From Gelidibacter maritimus (GTDB taxonomy: Bacteria; Bacteroidota; Bacteroidia; Flavobacteriales; Flavobacteriaceae), in NCBI RefSeq assembly GCF_014062315.1, contig NZ_JACGLT010000003.1, positions 62,001-126,000 on the forward strand: a stretch of 64,000 bases of DNA, written 5' to 3'. The translations under genes were made by a program, and so were the position numbers. The notes below the pieces were generated by a model. It did not search any database and was not told the origin of the DNA. It saw only the letters and a program-made list of their open reading frames with translations. The stretch's first letter is position 1; every line of letters starts with the position of its first letter. Positions 9,064 to 17,382 of this stretch are shown one piece after another.

Positions 9064-9618
9064 TCACTCCATCATCAACAAAAACAGCAACAAATCCTCC
9101 TTATAGTCTTCTCTTATTTTTATAAAAGTCACTCGCATTTGGGACTCCACGGTTTTCACGGAAAGGCCGAGGGCATCTGCGATTTCTCGATACTTTAGTC
9201 CCTCCATTTTAAGTTTTAGAACCTCTTGGCAACGCTCTGGTAATTGATCAATAACGCGCCAGAGTCGTTGGTTTTTCTGTTCCAATTCTGCTTCAGTAGG
9301 AGTGGTTATGGTTTGAAGTGCCTCGTATTTAAGCTGTTCCAAAATTGATGCTTCCTTCTTTTTTTTTCGCAAACTGGTTAGAAATTGATTGTATCCCATC
9401 TTATACAAATAACTTTTGGGCGACGAATGGATTTGAATGGTGTTGCGTTTATTCCAAAAATCCACAAAAACCAACTGGGCCAGATCTTCTGCCGCATGGC
9501 TATCCGAAGTAAAATTAATAAGGTATAGATATAATGATTGGTAATAGCGATCAAAAAACTGTTTGAATGCTAGTTTGTTGCCTTCCTTAATTTGTGCTAT
9601 TAAAGTGGTGTCATCCAT
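9064..9618 (-). CDS. ECF RNA polymerase sigma factor, FecI-like (Bacteroidota type)
   Basis: A 184-residue ECF sigma factor that should direct transcription of the divergent FecR-SusCD locus. Region 2 is visible at about 10-75 (FKQFFDRYYQSLYLYL, AEDLAQLVFVDFWNKR) and region 4 at about 120-170 (LPERCQEVLKLKMEGLKYREIADALGLSVKTVESQM). The poorly conserved linker carries a run of lysines. Start: ATG MDDTTLIAQIKEGN, a standard N terminus. It is divergent from the FecR gene across 113 bp, where the shared control region must lie. The pattern is the usual FecI/FecR/SusC(STN) signalling unit. Confidence 0.95.
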   Translation of the reverse strand: MDDTTLIAQIKEGNKLAFKQFFDRYYQSLYLYLINFTSDSHAAEDLAQLVFVDFWNKRNTIQIHSSPKSYLYKMGYNQFLTSLRKKKKEASILEQLKYEALQTITTPTEAELEQKNQRLWRVIDQLPERCQEVLKLKMEGLKYREIADALGLSVKTVESQMRVTFIKIREDYKEDLLLFLLMME

Positions 9619-9731
9619 TGTGGACTCTCTGAAATTTGCGATGAAGTTAAGGATAATTCAAAAAATTATTTCAAATTAATAAGGGTAAATCATTTTTAGT
9701 GCATCATAGATGTAAATAAGGAAAGCATATT

Positions 9732-10859
9732 TTGAAAAAGATTATAATTAAATATTTAAACGATTCTATTTCGGATGATGAGTTGGACCGTTTGAAGGTG
9801 TGGATTCAGAAGCCTAAGAATGAGCAAAAATTCAAGGAATATGTGCGCATTAACCATGAATTGAATGGCTTAAATACCAAGATAAATACTGATAAATCAT
9901 TTCAACATGTTTTAGAACAACTTCATGATACTAAAGGTTCAAGTGCTGGTCGACTTCTGAACGTTTTGAAATATGCCGCTGTCTTTATTGGCATTTCCCT
10001 TATAGGCTATGGTGTTTATAAAGGCGGTACTCAGAACGTCTATCTTCCGGATGTTCCCCAGATAGTCTTGCAATTGGAAGATGGAACGACTCAAATTGTC
10101 GAAGAAGGGCAGAGCATGGTCATTAATAATGCTGCTGGACAAAGGGTGACGCAACTAAATCAACAGCAATTAATTTATTCATCTTCGGATAGCGCTATGA
10201 CCGAGTTGCGTTACAATACCTTGAAGGTGCCTTACGGAAAAACTTTTGGACTTGTATTGTCAGACGGAACCAAAGTCATGTTGAATGCAGGGTCTGAATT
10301 GAAATATCCTGTTCATTTTATAGAAAGCGAAAACCAGCGTACTGTGTATCTGAATGGGGAGGCCTATTTTGAAGTCGCTAAAAATGAGGCCCATCCATTT
10401 ATCGTAGAAACCCATGATATGGATATTGAGGTTTTGGGGACAACATTTAATATCACTTCTTATACCGATGATGATAAGTCTTATGCTGTATTGGTGGAAG
10501 GACAAGTGGCGGCACATAATAAACTTCAAGCTCAAAGTCCGCTGCTTATGAGTCCAAATCAAAAAGTGTTTTTTGGCCAAGATGAATTGGAGATTAAAGC
10601 CGTATCAGTTGACAAATATATTGCTTGGGTTCAGGGCCAATTGATTTTTGTGGATGATTCATTTGCAGTCATCAAAAATAAACTGGAGCGTAAGTACAAT
10701 GTCACCATTAAGAATAACTATAAAGAACTTAATGATGTCAATATTACCGGCACCTTCAAAGATGAAAGTTTTGATCAGGTGTTAAAAACATTTCAAACTT
10801 ATATAGAATTTGACTATACCATAAAAAATGGTGTGGTGACGATTACAGAACCAAAGTAA
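9732..10859 (+). CDS. FecR-family anti-sigma factor
   Basis: Inner-membrane anti-sigma factor of 375 residues. The cytoplasmic N terminus (about 1-75) binds the sigma factor. One membrane segment follows (about 77-97, LKYAAVFIGISLIGYGVY), then the periplasmic FecR domain (about 158-255, VPYGKTFGLVLSDGTKVMLNAGSELKYP and GEAYFEVAKNEAHPFIVET), and a DUF4974-like C-terminal domain (about 295-372, VNITGTFKDESFDQVLKTF) that should contact the SusC STN domain. The best start is the TTG at 9732 (MKKIIIKYLND), preceded by AGGAAAG; no ATG lies nearby upstream. It transmits the substrate-bound state of the receptor to the sigma factor. Confidence 0.94.
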   Translation: MKKIIIKYLNDSISDDELDRLKVWIQKPKNEQKFKEYVRINHELNGLNTKINTDKSFQHVLEQLHDTKGSSAGRLLNVLKYAAVFIGISLIGYGVYKGGTQNVYLPDVPQIVLQLEDGTTQIVEEGQSMVINNAAGQRVTQLNQQQLIYSSSDSAMTELRYNTLKVPYGKTFGLVLSDGTKVMLNAGSELKYPVHFIESENQRTVYLNGEAYFEVAKNEAHPFIVETHDMDIEVLGTTFNITSYTDDDKSYAVLVEGQVAAHNKLQAQSPLLMSPNQKVFFGQDELEIKAVSVDKYIAWVQGQLIFVDDSFAVIKNKLERKYNVTIKNNYKELNDVNITGTFKDESFDQVLKTFQTYIEFDYTIKNGVVTITEPK

Positions 10860-10866
10860 AAATAGA

Positions 10867-10915
10867 TCCCTGCCTTCGCAGGGATAAAAAAAGGAAGATG
10901 CGCCAACACCTTCCT
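10867..10915 (+). promoter_or_regulatory. Two hairpins between FecR and susC
   Basis: A perfect 7-bp hairpin with a CTTC loop lies at 10867-10884 (TCCCTGC/GCAGGGA) and is followed by A7, not by T. A second stem (AGGAAG/CTTCCT, about 10892-10915) follows. Neither looks like a forward terminator. They could act as an RNA processing or stabilising element separating fecR from susC expression; in reverse the first would terminate transcription. Confidence 0.4.
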
Positions 10916-10969
10916 CAGTATTAAATAGTGATTCAACCGTTTGTTAACCAATTAAATCGATGTAAACTT

Positions 10970-13900
10970 ATGAAAAAACAACGAATTAGAAATGTACTTA
11001 CGTGCATTTTGAACCAATCCCATCTTAAGATGAAATTTACCCTTCTCTTTTTATGTATCAGTCTGTTGCAGGTCAATGCCTCCAACAGTTATGGTCAAAA
11101 CCAAAAAGTAACTTTAAACGAAGTGGATGTCTCCATGGTACAAATTTTCCAGCAGATTGAAAGTCAGACCGGGTTGCATTTTTTCTATAATAATAAAGAT
11201 TTGGATTTTCGTCAAAAAATTTCTGTCAATGCCGATCAGCTTCGGGTGTTAGAACTTTTAGCTACCGTATTTCAGGATAAAGGAATGACCTATCAAATAT
11301 TGGGCAATCAAATTATCTTGAAAAGATCTGGTGTGCCTTTAGAGCCGACTTTGGCTAATGAGAAAATACAGCAACGAGAAATTAACGGAATTATCAGTGA
11401 CCAGATGGGAATGCCTATGGCAGGTGTAACCGTAGTTATTGAAGGCACTCAAAAAGGTGTGGTCTCCAATTATAATGGTGAATATTTCATCAAAATTGAT
11501 ACTGGAAATGAAGTTTTAGTGTTTTCATCTTTAGGTTATGAAACACAGCGTGTTGTCATTGGTGATGACAATATCATTGATGTGGTCATGAAGGAAGATT
11601 TCAGCCAATTGGAAGAGGTTGTTTTAATTGGTTATGGCGAACAGAAACGTGAAGACGTTACTGGTGCGGTATCCTCCATTAAACCTGAAAACATTGTACA
11701 GGCCGCAACAGGAAGCGTAGGTTTTGATCGTGCGCTTGGTGGTTTGGTTAAAGGCGTTCAAGTATCTCAAGGTTCAGGTCGTCCTGGAAGTCCAGTGCGT
11801 TTGAATATTAGAGGGGTGACATCGCCGTTTTCTTCATCAGGTTTAAACCAACCCTTATACGTTATTGATGGGGTGCCTTTTAATATCGATGGTATCGCTG
11901 GTGCCAATCCGTTATTAACGCTTAACCCTGTTGATATTGAAAGTTTTAACGTTTTAAAAGATGCTGCTGCAACTTCTATTTATGGATCTCGGGGGGCCAA
12001 TGGGGTCATCATTATTACTACCAAGAAAGGAAAACGTAATCAAGCGGCTACCGTAAATGTATCGATGGCAACCACTATGGCTCGACCTATCAACACGGTA
12101 GATGTATTGGATGCTAACCAATATCGCAATTATTATGACCTACTCCTTAATAATAGTGTCAACGCTATGAATGCGGGACAATTAGATCCGTTCTTTGCTT
12201 TCGATTTGGATAATATTGGTTACGTCAATCTCGATTTTAATACGTTTACGGTCAGTTATGATGGTTTGCGTGAAGACTATTTTGGCGATGCCAATACGGA
12301 TTGGAATAAGGAAGTGTTCAGAAGTATGGCTGTAACCAATCAAGCCAACGTAAGCGTAAACGGCGGTACTGAAAAGACCAATTATGCTTTAAGTCTATCA
12401 TTTATCGACCAAGACGGATTGACTGTAAAAGATGGCTTAAAACAATATACTTTAGGGATGTCTTTGGATACCGACGTGTCCAAACGTGTTAAGTTTGGTG
12501 GATCTGTTAATTTGGGTCATACAGAATCCAACTCAGGTGAAGATGATCTCTTTGGACAATATACCGTCAATACGTCAATTGCGCGTGCTAGACCAGATTT
12601 ACCCGTTTATGATGAGAATGGTCAATTAATGGGACAGACTGATTATAGTTACGGGTTTCAAACCATTGAGCCGAATCCTTTAATGCGTTTGCAAAATAAA
12701 ACCAACAACAAGAATTATAACTTTATAGGAAATTCGTATATCGAAATAGAACCTGTTAAACATTTAAAGGTTAAAGCCGACGTAAACGCAGCAGTTTTTT
12801 ATACAGACAATAGTTCTTTTGTTCCTAAAGTAACTCAGACGGATTTCATTTTCTTTCCAAACGAATCTTTTTTAAGTGAATCCAGCACTTTAGTGTCAAA
12901 TGTTACTACCAATTTGACGGCCAATTACGATTTCACATTTACCAATAATCATTTTAATATTTTGGTGGGTGCTGCATGGGACCGTACAAATTTTGATAGA
13001 AACAGTCAGTTCTACGCAGGATTTCCAGATGATGATATTCTTATTAACGGCACATCAGCAGAGTCTGTCCAAGCCTACAGTAGTAATCAAATGGAAACAG
13101 GTTTAAATTCTCTGTTTTCTCGAGTGACTTACAGTTACAGAAATCTTTATAATGCCACTTTCAATTTTAGAACAGATACCTCTTCAAAATTTGGTCCTGG
13201 TAATAAGCGCGCTTATTTCCCTTCACTTTCCACAAGTTGGAATATTGCTAACGAGCGTTTTCTTTCAGAAAGCAATAGTGTTAACGTCTTAAAATTAAGA
13301 GCAAGTGCAGGACGCGTAGGATCAACTAACGTATCTGATTTTGCCTACCTACAGTTTTTCAATACAGCATCCAATAATATCTATAATGGAAGCTCCGCGG
13401 TGGTGCCAAGTAATACCTTTCCTAATAAGGATATTGGTTGGGAAGAAACCAATGAGATTAACTTAGGGTTGGATTTTGCATTTTTCAATTCAAGATTAAG
13501 AGGTGGCGTTGATGTGTACAGCAGAAAAACCAAAGGCGGTTTGGTAAATACGCCAATCCCTTATGAGTTGGGTGCTGATACGTATTTTGCAAACTTTGTG
13601 GACGTCAGCAATAAAGGTATCGAATTAAGTTTGGGTGGAGACATACTGAAAAACGACGATTTCTTATGGTCAGCCAATGTTAATTTTTCAATAAACAGAA
13701 ATAATTTGGATAAGCTGAACGGCGCAAATATCAACCCGTTCCAACTTGATTATTTTGTTGAGGGCGAGCCTGTAGGAACTATCAAAGGTTATAAAGTGGT
13801 GAAAATTTTCCAATCGCAGGACGAGGTGGATGCTTTAAATGCAGCTTCTCCAGATGGTACATACGATCAATTTGCAACCGGAGCAGGAGATTATATGTAT

Positions 13901-14467
13901 GAAGATATTAATGGTGATGGAAAGATTACAGCAGATGACCGTGCCATTATCGGTGATATAGAGCCAGATTTCTTTGGCGGAATTTCAAACACTTTCAGAT
14001 ATAAGAGCTTTAGCTTGACGGCTTTGTTTCAATATTCTGTGGGTGCAGAATCACTTTGGAGCCCGATTCCTTTTGGCACTTTTAACCAATTGGGAGAAAA
14101 TAAATATAGCGAGTATGCGCTTAACACGTGGACGCCAGAGAATCCTGATGCCCGTTTTGCAAGAGCAGTTTATTTTGATCCAGGTGCAAGTGGACGAACG
14201 TCTGATAGATATTTGTACGACACTTCATATTTGCGTTTGAAAAGCCTTCAATTTGTCTATGATTTCAATCCTCAATTATTAAAAAATATCGGGGTTTCTA
14301 ATGCAAAATTGATGCTTACCGGATCTAATTTAATTACATGGACCAAGTGGCCAGGTATGGACCCAGAAACTTTTTCAGAAAGAGGAGGCATAATTGACCA
14401 AGTCAATAACGAAGATCCATACCCACTGTCTAAGTCATTCTCATTAGGCCTACAAGTTCAATTCTAA
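10970..14467 (+). CDS. SusC-like TonB-dependent receptor with STN signalling domain
   Basis: Outer-membrane transducer-transporter of about 1165 residues. The frame opens at a GTG (10928), but ATG 10970 (MKKQRIRN) gives the more typical start before the signal sequence (MKFTLLFLCISLLQ...). Domains in order: STN (about 45-115, VSMVQIFQQIESQTGLHFFYNN); carboxypeptidase-regulatory-like beta domain (about 125-205, INGIISDQMGMPMAGVTVVIEG); TonB-box region and plug (VVLIGYGEQKREDVTGAVSSI, LYVIDGVPF, LKDAAATSIYGSRGANGVIIITTKKG); barrel to the C-terminal SLGLQVQF. The STN domain fits with the FecI/FecR pair directly upstream. SusD follows after 14 bp. Confidence 0.96.
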   Translation: MKKQRIRNVLTCILNQSHLKMKFTLLFLCISLLQVNASNSYGQNQKVTLNEVDVSMVQIFQQIESQTGLHFFYNNKDLDFRQKISVNADQLRVLELLATVFQDKGMTYQILGNQIILKRSGVPLEPTLANEKIQQREINGIISDQMGMPMAGVTVVIEGTQKGVVSNYNGEYFIKIDTGNEVLVFSSLGYETQRVVIGDDNIIDVVMKEDFSQLEEVVLIGYGEQKREDVTGAVSSIKPENIVQAATGSVGFDRALGGLVKGVQVSQGSGRPGSPVRLNIRGVTSPFSSSGLNQPLYVIDGVPFNIDGIAGANPLLTLNPVDIESFNVLKDAAATSIYGSRGANGVIIITTKKGKRNQAATVNVSMATTMARPINTVDVLDANQYRNYYDLLLNNSVNAMNAGQLDPFFAFDLDNIGYVNLDFNTFTVSYDGLREDYFGDANTDWNKEVFRSMAVTNQANVSVNGGTEKTNYALSLSFIDQDGLTVKDGLKQYTLGMSLDTDVSKRVKFGGSVNLGHTESNSGEDDLFGQYTVNTSIARARPDLPVYDENGQLMGQTDYSYGFQTIEPNPLMRLQNKTNNKNYNFIGNSYIEIEPVKHLKVKADVNAAVFYTDNSSFVPKVTQTDFIFFPNESFLSESSTLVSNVTTNLTANYDFTFTNNHFNILVGAAWDRTNFDRNSQFYAGFPDDDILINGTSAESVQAYSSNQMETGLNSLFSRVTYSYRNLYNATFNFRTDTSSKFGPGNKRAYFPSLSTSWNIANERFLSESNSVNVLKLRASAGRVGSTNVSDFAYLQFFNTASNNIYNGSSAVVPSNTFPNKDIGWEETNEINLGLDFAFFNSRLRGGVDVYSRKTKGGLVNTPIPYELGADTYFANFVDVSNKGIELSLGGDILKNDDFLWSANVNFSINRNNLDKLNGANINPFQLDYFVEGEPVGTIKGYKVVKIFQSQDEVDALNAASPDGTYDQFATGAGDYMYEDINGDGKITADDRAIIGDIEPDFFGGISNTFRYKSFSLTALFQYSVGAESLWSPIPFGTFNQLGENKYSEYALNTWTPENPDARFARAVYFDPGASGRTSDRYLYDTSYLRLKSLQFVYDFNPQLLKNIGVSNAKLMLTGSNLITWTKWPGMDPETFSERGGIIDQVNNEDPYPLSKSFSLGLQVQF

Positions 14468-14481
14468 AAAACACATATATA

Positions 14482-15903
14482 ATGAAAACATATAGCACTA
14501 TATTTAAATCAATACTTTGTTTGTCGCTCGTGGTTTTGGCCAGCAGTTGCAGCATTGATGACGTCAAGCCAATCAATCAATTGACTGAAGAAAATGCCAT
14601 CAGAGATGCCGCTTCAGCGCAAGCTATTCTTAATGGCGTATATGACCTTGGTCGCGAATTTGACGTGAGCAACTTTCCTTTATATCTGGCCGGTTATGGC
14701 AATGAAGGACGTATTTTGAGTAGCGGTCTCTCAGGAAGTAAAGGGTATAACACCAATGAGGTTCCTGTTGAAAATAGATTTTTGACCAATCTTTATAACG
14801 GGTTTTACAAGATCATCAATTTGAGCAATTTTCTGATTGAAGAGTTGGAAGCAGGAAAGGCGGTTGATATTTCCGAATCACGTAAAATGGAAATGATTTC
14901 CGAAGCCAAATTTCAACGGGCATTTACCTATTTTAATTTGTTGCGCTATTTTGGACAGTTTTATGACTTAAATTCCGAATATGGCGTGGTGGTAAGAACC
15001 GAATTTGCAACCAATCTAACAGCACAACCAAGAAATTCAGTTCAGGACGTTTACAATCTTATCCAATCGGACTTAGAATATGCTGCTGAAAATGGCCCTA
15101 TGTATATTGAACACTTCTACTCTGGAAGTTTGGCGGCTAAAGCACTATTGTCAAAAGTAGAATTGTATTTGGGTAATTATGATAAGGCTGCCTTGCTTGC
15201 TGAAGAAACCATCAATAATGGCGAAGGCTATATGCTTGAAGCTGAGTATAACAGTATTTTTACAAATAGTTTTAATTCTTCAGAAGTTATTTGGGCCCCG
15301 TTAACTGGTCCCGGAGCAGAAGGAGGAACTCAAATGGATTTGATTGCCAGAACTACTTACAGTGAAAACCTGAGAAAGTTGGCCGATGCACAAGTGGGAG
15401 ACGCTGCCGATGGCGTTTTGGATGCTAATGGGTCAGGATACGATCCGCGTTTTAGCTTTGCTTATTCTGAAGATACGAAAGGTCAAAATACCCAGGCAAA
15501 ATATCCTTTTGGAAACCTTGCTGGTGGGCAAAATAATACACTCTACCATTTGCGTTTAGGTGAAATTTACTTAATCCATGCCGAAGCTGAAGCCCGTAGA
15601 GAAGGCGGTGATCTTGATGTTGCATTGGAAAGCCTAAATACCATCAGACAACGTGCTGGCGTAGATGATAAAGTACTTTCAGACCAAGCAACCTTACTCG
15701 AAGATATCCGTCAGGAAAAACTATTGGAATTGTTTTTTGAAAATGGCGAACCTTGGTTTGATGTGGTGCGATATGATATTTTAGGTAACCTTGATGCTTC
15801 CGCTGTAAAAGAAACTTTAACCTCTGAAAATAAATTTATCCTACCCATGACTTCACAGGTGATGATTGGTAATAATACTATAGTCCAAAATCCTGGCTAT
15901 TAA
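14482..15903 (+). CDS. SusD/RagB-family nutrient-binding lipoprotein
   Basis: Partner of the preceding SusC. The 473 residues start with a lipoprotein signal (LVVLASSC, Cys about 23), then the SusD N-terminal block (ITELTEENA-like DAASAQAILNGVYDLG), the TPR-like segment (MISEAKFQRAFTYFNLLRYFGQF; AKALLSKVELYLGNYDKAA) and the C-terminal RLGEIYLIHAEAEARREGG...LNTIRQRAGV...IRQEKLLELFFENGEPWFDVVRY signature. The protein is rather short and has a compact C-terminal half. It is co-transcribed with susC (14 bp) and the TlpA-like gene (19 bp). Confidence 0.96.
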   Translation: MKTYSTIFKSILCLSLVVLASSCSIDDVKPINQLTEENAIRDAASAQAILNGVYDLGREFDVSNFPLYLAGYGNEGRILSSGLSGSKGYNTNEVPVENRFLTNLYNGFYKIINLSNFLIEELEAGKAVDISESRKMEMISEAKFQRAFTYFNLLRYFGQFYDLNSEYGVVVRTEFATNLTAQPRNSVQDVYNLIQSDLEYAAENGPMYIEHFYSGSLAAKALLSKVELYLGNYDKAALLAEETINNGEGYMLEAEYNSIFTNSFNSSEVIWAPLTGPGAEGGTQMDLIARTTYSENLRKLADAQVGDAADGVLDANGSGYDPRFSFAYSEDTKGQNTQAKYPFGNLAGGQNNTLYHLRLGEIYLIHAEAEARREGGDLDVALESLNTIRQRAGVDDKVLSDQATLLEDIRQEKLLELFFENGEPWFDVVRYDILGNLDASAVKETLTSENKFILPMTSQVMIGNNTIVQNPGY

Positions 15904-15922
15904 TTAATAAAATTTTAAAAAT

Positions 15923-16957
15923 ATGAGAAATTTAATCGCAATTGCCATCCTTGTTCTGGTGGCATCCTGTAAGCAAGAACCCCAAATACCAAAGGATTAT
16001 GCAGTAGTTCACGGGACTATTAAGAATGTAAAAGACAGTATTAATTTTAGACTTTATAATCCTGAAACCTCCAAATCGTTTGTTATTGAGGTGGATGAAA
16101 GCGGTAACTTCAGAGATACCTTAAAACTCGAGTCACCTGCCATGTTCAATGCGGTGTATAACAATATTTTCGTTTTATACCTTCAAAATGACATGGATCT
16201 TAAAATTGATTTCGATTCGGATAAAATTAAAGAAACTCTCACGTTTCAAGGGAATGGAGAAGAAGAAAATAACTTCTTAAAATTTAAATCAAAACATGTC
16301 AGCGGACTTTTTGGTGATGATTATAAGGCGTATTTGGGATTGAATGAAGATGATTTCAACAAAACTACCGATAAGTTCTTAGACGATTTTCATAGCGAAT
16401 TGGATAAAAAAGCCGCGGTGTTAGATTCTGTTTTCGTTGCCAAGGAAAAAGCCGATATGGCAGAGTTTAAAAAGAGCATGATTGCTCAGCACCAAGAGCA
16501 ATTGGAGATCAATGCAAAACTTGGGAAAGGGAAGCCATCTCCAGACTTTAAAGACTACATCAATTATAATGGCGGCACGTCTTCTTTAGCCGATTTTAGA
16601 GGCAGCTATGTGTATATTGACGTGTGGGCAACATGGTGCATACCCTGTATTTATGAAATTCCATTTTTGAAAAAAGTTGAAAAGGAATATGCCGACAAGA
16701 ATATCAAGTTCATGAGTATATCTGCCGATCAGCCTAAAGATGAACAAAAATGGCGCGACATGATTAAGGACAAAGATTTACACGGCATTCAGTTATTAGC
16801 TGATAATGCCATCGAATCGCAATTTTTGATGGACTATTATATTTATGGTATTCCGCGCTTTATTCTTTTAGATCCACAAGGAAATATAGTGTCTTATGAT
16901 GCGCCAAGACCTTCTGAGGACAGGTTGAAAGAGCTCTTCAATAGTTTGAATATTTAA
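15923..16957 (+). CDS. TlpA-family thioredoxin-fold lipoprotein (DUF4369-like N terminus)
   Basis: A 344-residue envelope thiol-disulfide protein. Lipobox LVASC (Cys16), then a DUF4369-type beta domain (about 25-110, VHGTIKNVKDSINFRLYNPE), a helical linker, and a TlpA/AhpC domain starting at GKPSPDFKDY (about 205). The active site is WATWC239-IPC242; the cis-Pro loop is present (GIPRFILLDPQG). Its architecture matches the TlpA-like protein at 5638-7026, so both SusCD loci in the window end with the same type of redox lipoprotein. Co-transcribed with SusD; a strong terminator follows at 17014. Confidence 0.92.
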   Translation: MRNLIAIAILVLVASCKQEPQIPKDYAVVHGTIKNVKDSINFRLYNPETSKSFVIEVDESGNFRDTLKLESPAMFNAVYNNIFVLYLQNDMDLKIDFDSDKIKETLTFQGNGEEENNFLKFKSKHVSGLFGDDYKAYLGLNEDDFNKTTDKFLDDFHSELDKKAAVLDSVFVAKEKADMAEFKKSMIAQHQEQLEINAKLGKGKPSPDFKDYINYNGGTSSLADFRGSYVYIDVWATWCIPCIYEIPFLKKVEKEYADKNIKFMSISADQPKDEQKWRDMIKDKDLHGIQLLADNAIESQFLMDYYIYGIPRFILLDPQGNIVSYDAPRPSEDRLKELFNSLNI

Positions 16958-17013
16958 AATCAAGCTTATATATAGCCATTGTCTTCTTTTGAGTTAGTCT
17001 TCAAAAAGTAATT

Positions 17014-17046
17014 AGAGGTTGCCCATTGTGGGTAGCCTCTTTTTTT
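17014..17046 (+). terminator. Rho-independent terminator after the TlpA-like gene
   Basis: Stem AGAGGTTGCCCA with TGGGTAGCCTCT around a TTG loop, followed by TTTTTT. It closes the FecR-SusCD operon. Confidence 0.9.
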
Positions 17047-17105
17047 ATGTCGTATTATGATCTTTTTCAGCTAAATCTTAAATCCATAAAAAAATCCTGA
17101 TGACA

Positions 17106-17156
17106 TTTTTAAAATGCACCGATGTGTTAAAGTAAACCTCATAAAGCTATTAATCA
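17106..17156 (+). repeat. Leader-like repeat, copy 1 (orphan)
   Basis: About 50 bp that match 23061-23112, the DNA immediately upstream of and including the start of the repeat-adhesin gene, at roughly 80% identity (shared blocks TTTTAAAAT, CCGATGT, CTATTAATCA). In this copy no gene start follows directly; a terminator hairpin follows instead. Confidence 0.6.
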
Positions 17157-17187
17157 GCTAGGGAAATAAAGGGTTTATATAAGGGTG

Positions 17188-17216
17188 AGGCTACCAGAAA
17201 TGGTGGCCTTTTTTTG
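17188..17216 (+). terminator. Second rho-independent terminator
   Basis: Stem AGGCTACCA/TGGTGGCCT with a GAAA loop and one G-U pair, followed by T7. It lies about 170 bp past the first terminator with no gene between them. It may belong to a transcript starting in the leader-like repeat at 17106-17156, or be a relic of a lost gene. Confidence 0.8.
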
Positions 17217-17382
17217 TTTCAGGATTTTATAATCCAAACTCTTCAACTCGCTGTATTGTCAATGAGTATCCATGTTGAATCTCAGTCTCAATCCAATTAT
17301 CCTCAGCTTTTTAGTTGTTTTCTTGTAAAATCTTGCTGACATATCCAATTGATTCCGATGTCATAGCATAAACCTTATAATT

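Larger units (their letters stand above)
16958..17382 (+). other. Intergenic region before the T9SS cargo cluster
   Basis: It contains two terminators (17014-17046, 17188-17216) and the orphan leader-like repeat (17106-17156). No protein-coding gene is supported. Bases about 17365-17382 before the next ATG also resemble the leader (CCTTATAA...). Confidence 0.6.

Noticed and set aside
8914-9198. Plus-strand frame of 94 codons before and over the sigma gene
   Set aside because: Its C-terminal half is antisense to the sigma gene and it has no convincing signal or domain.
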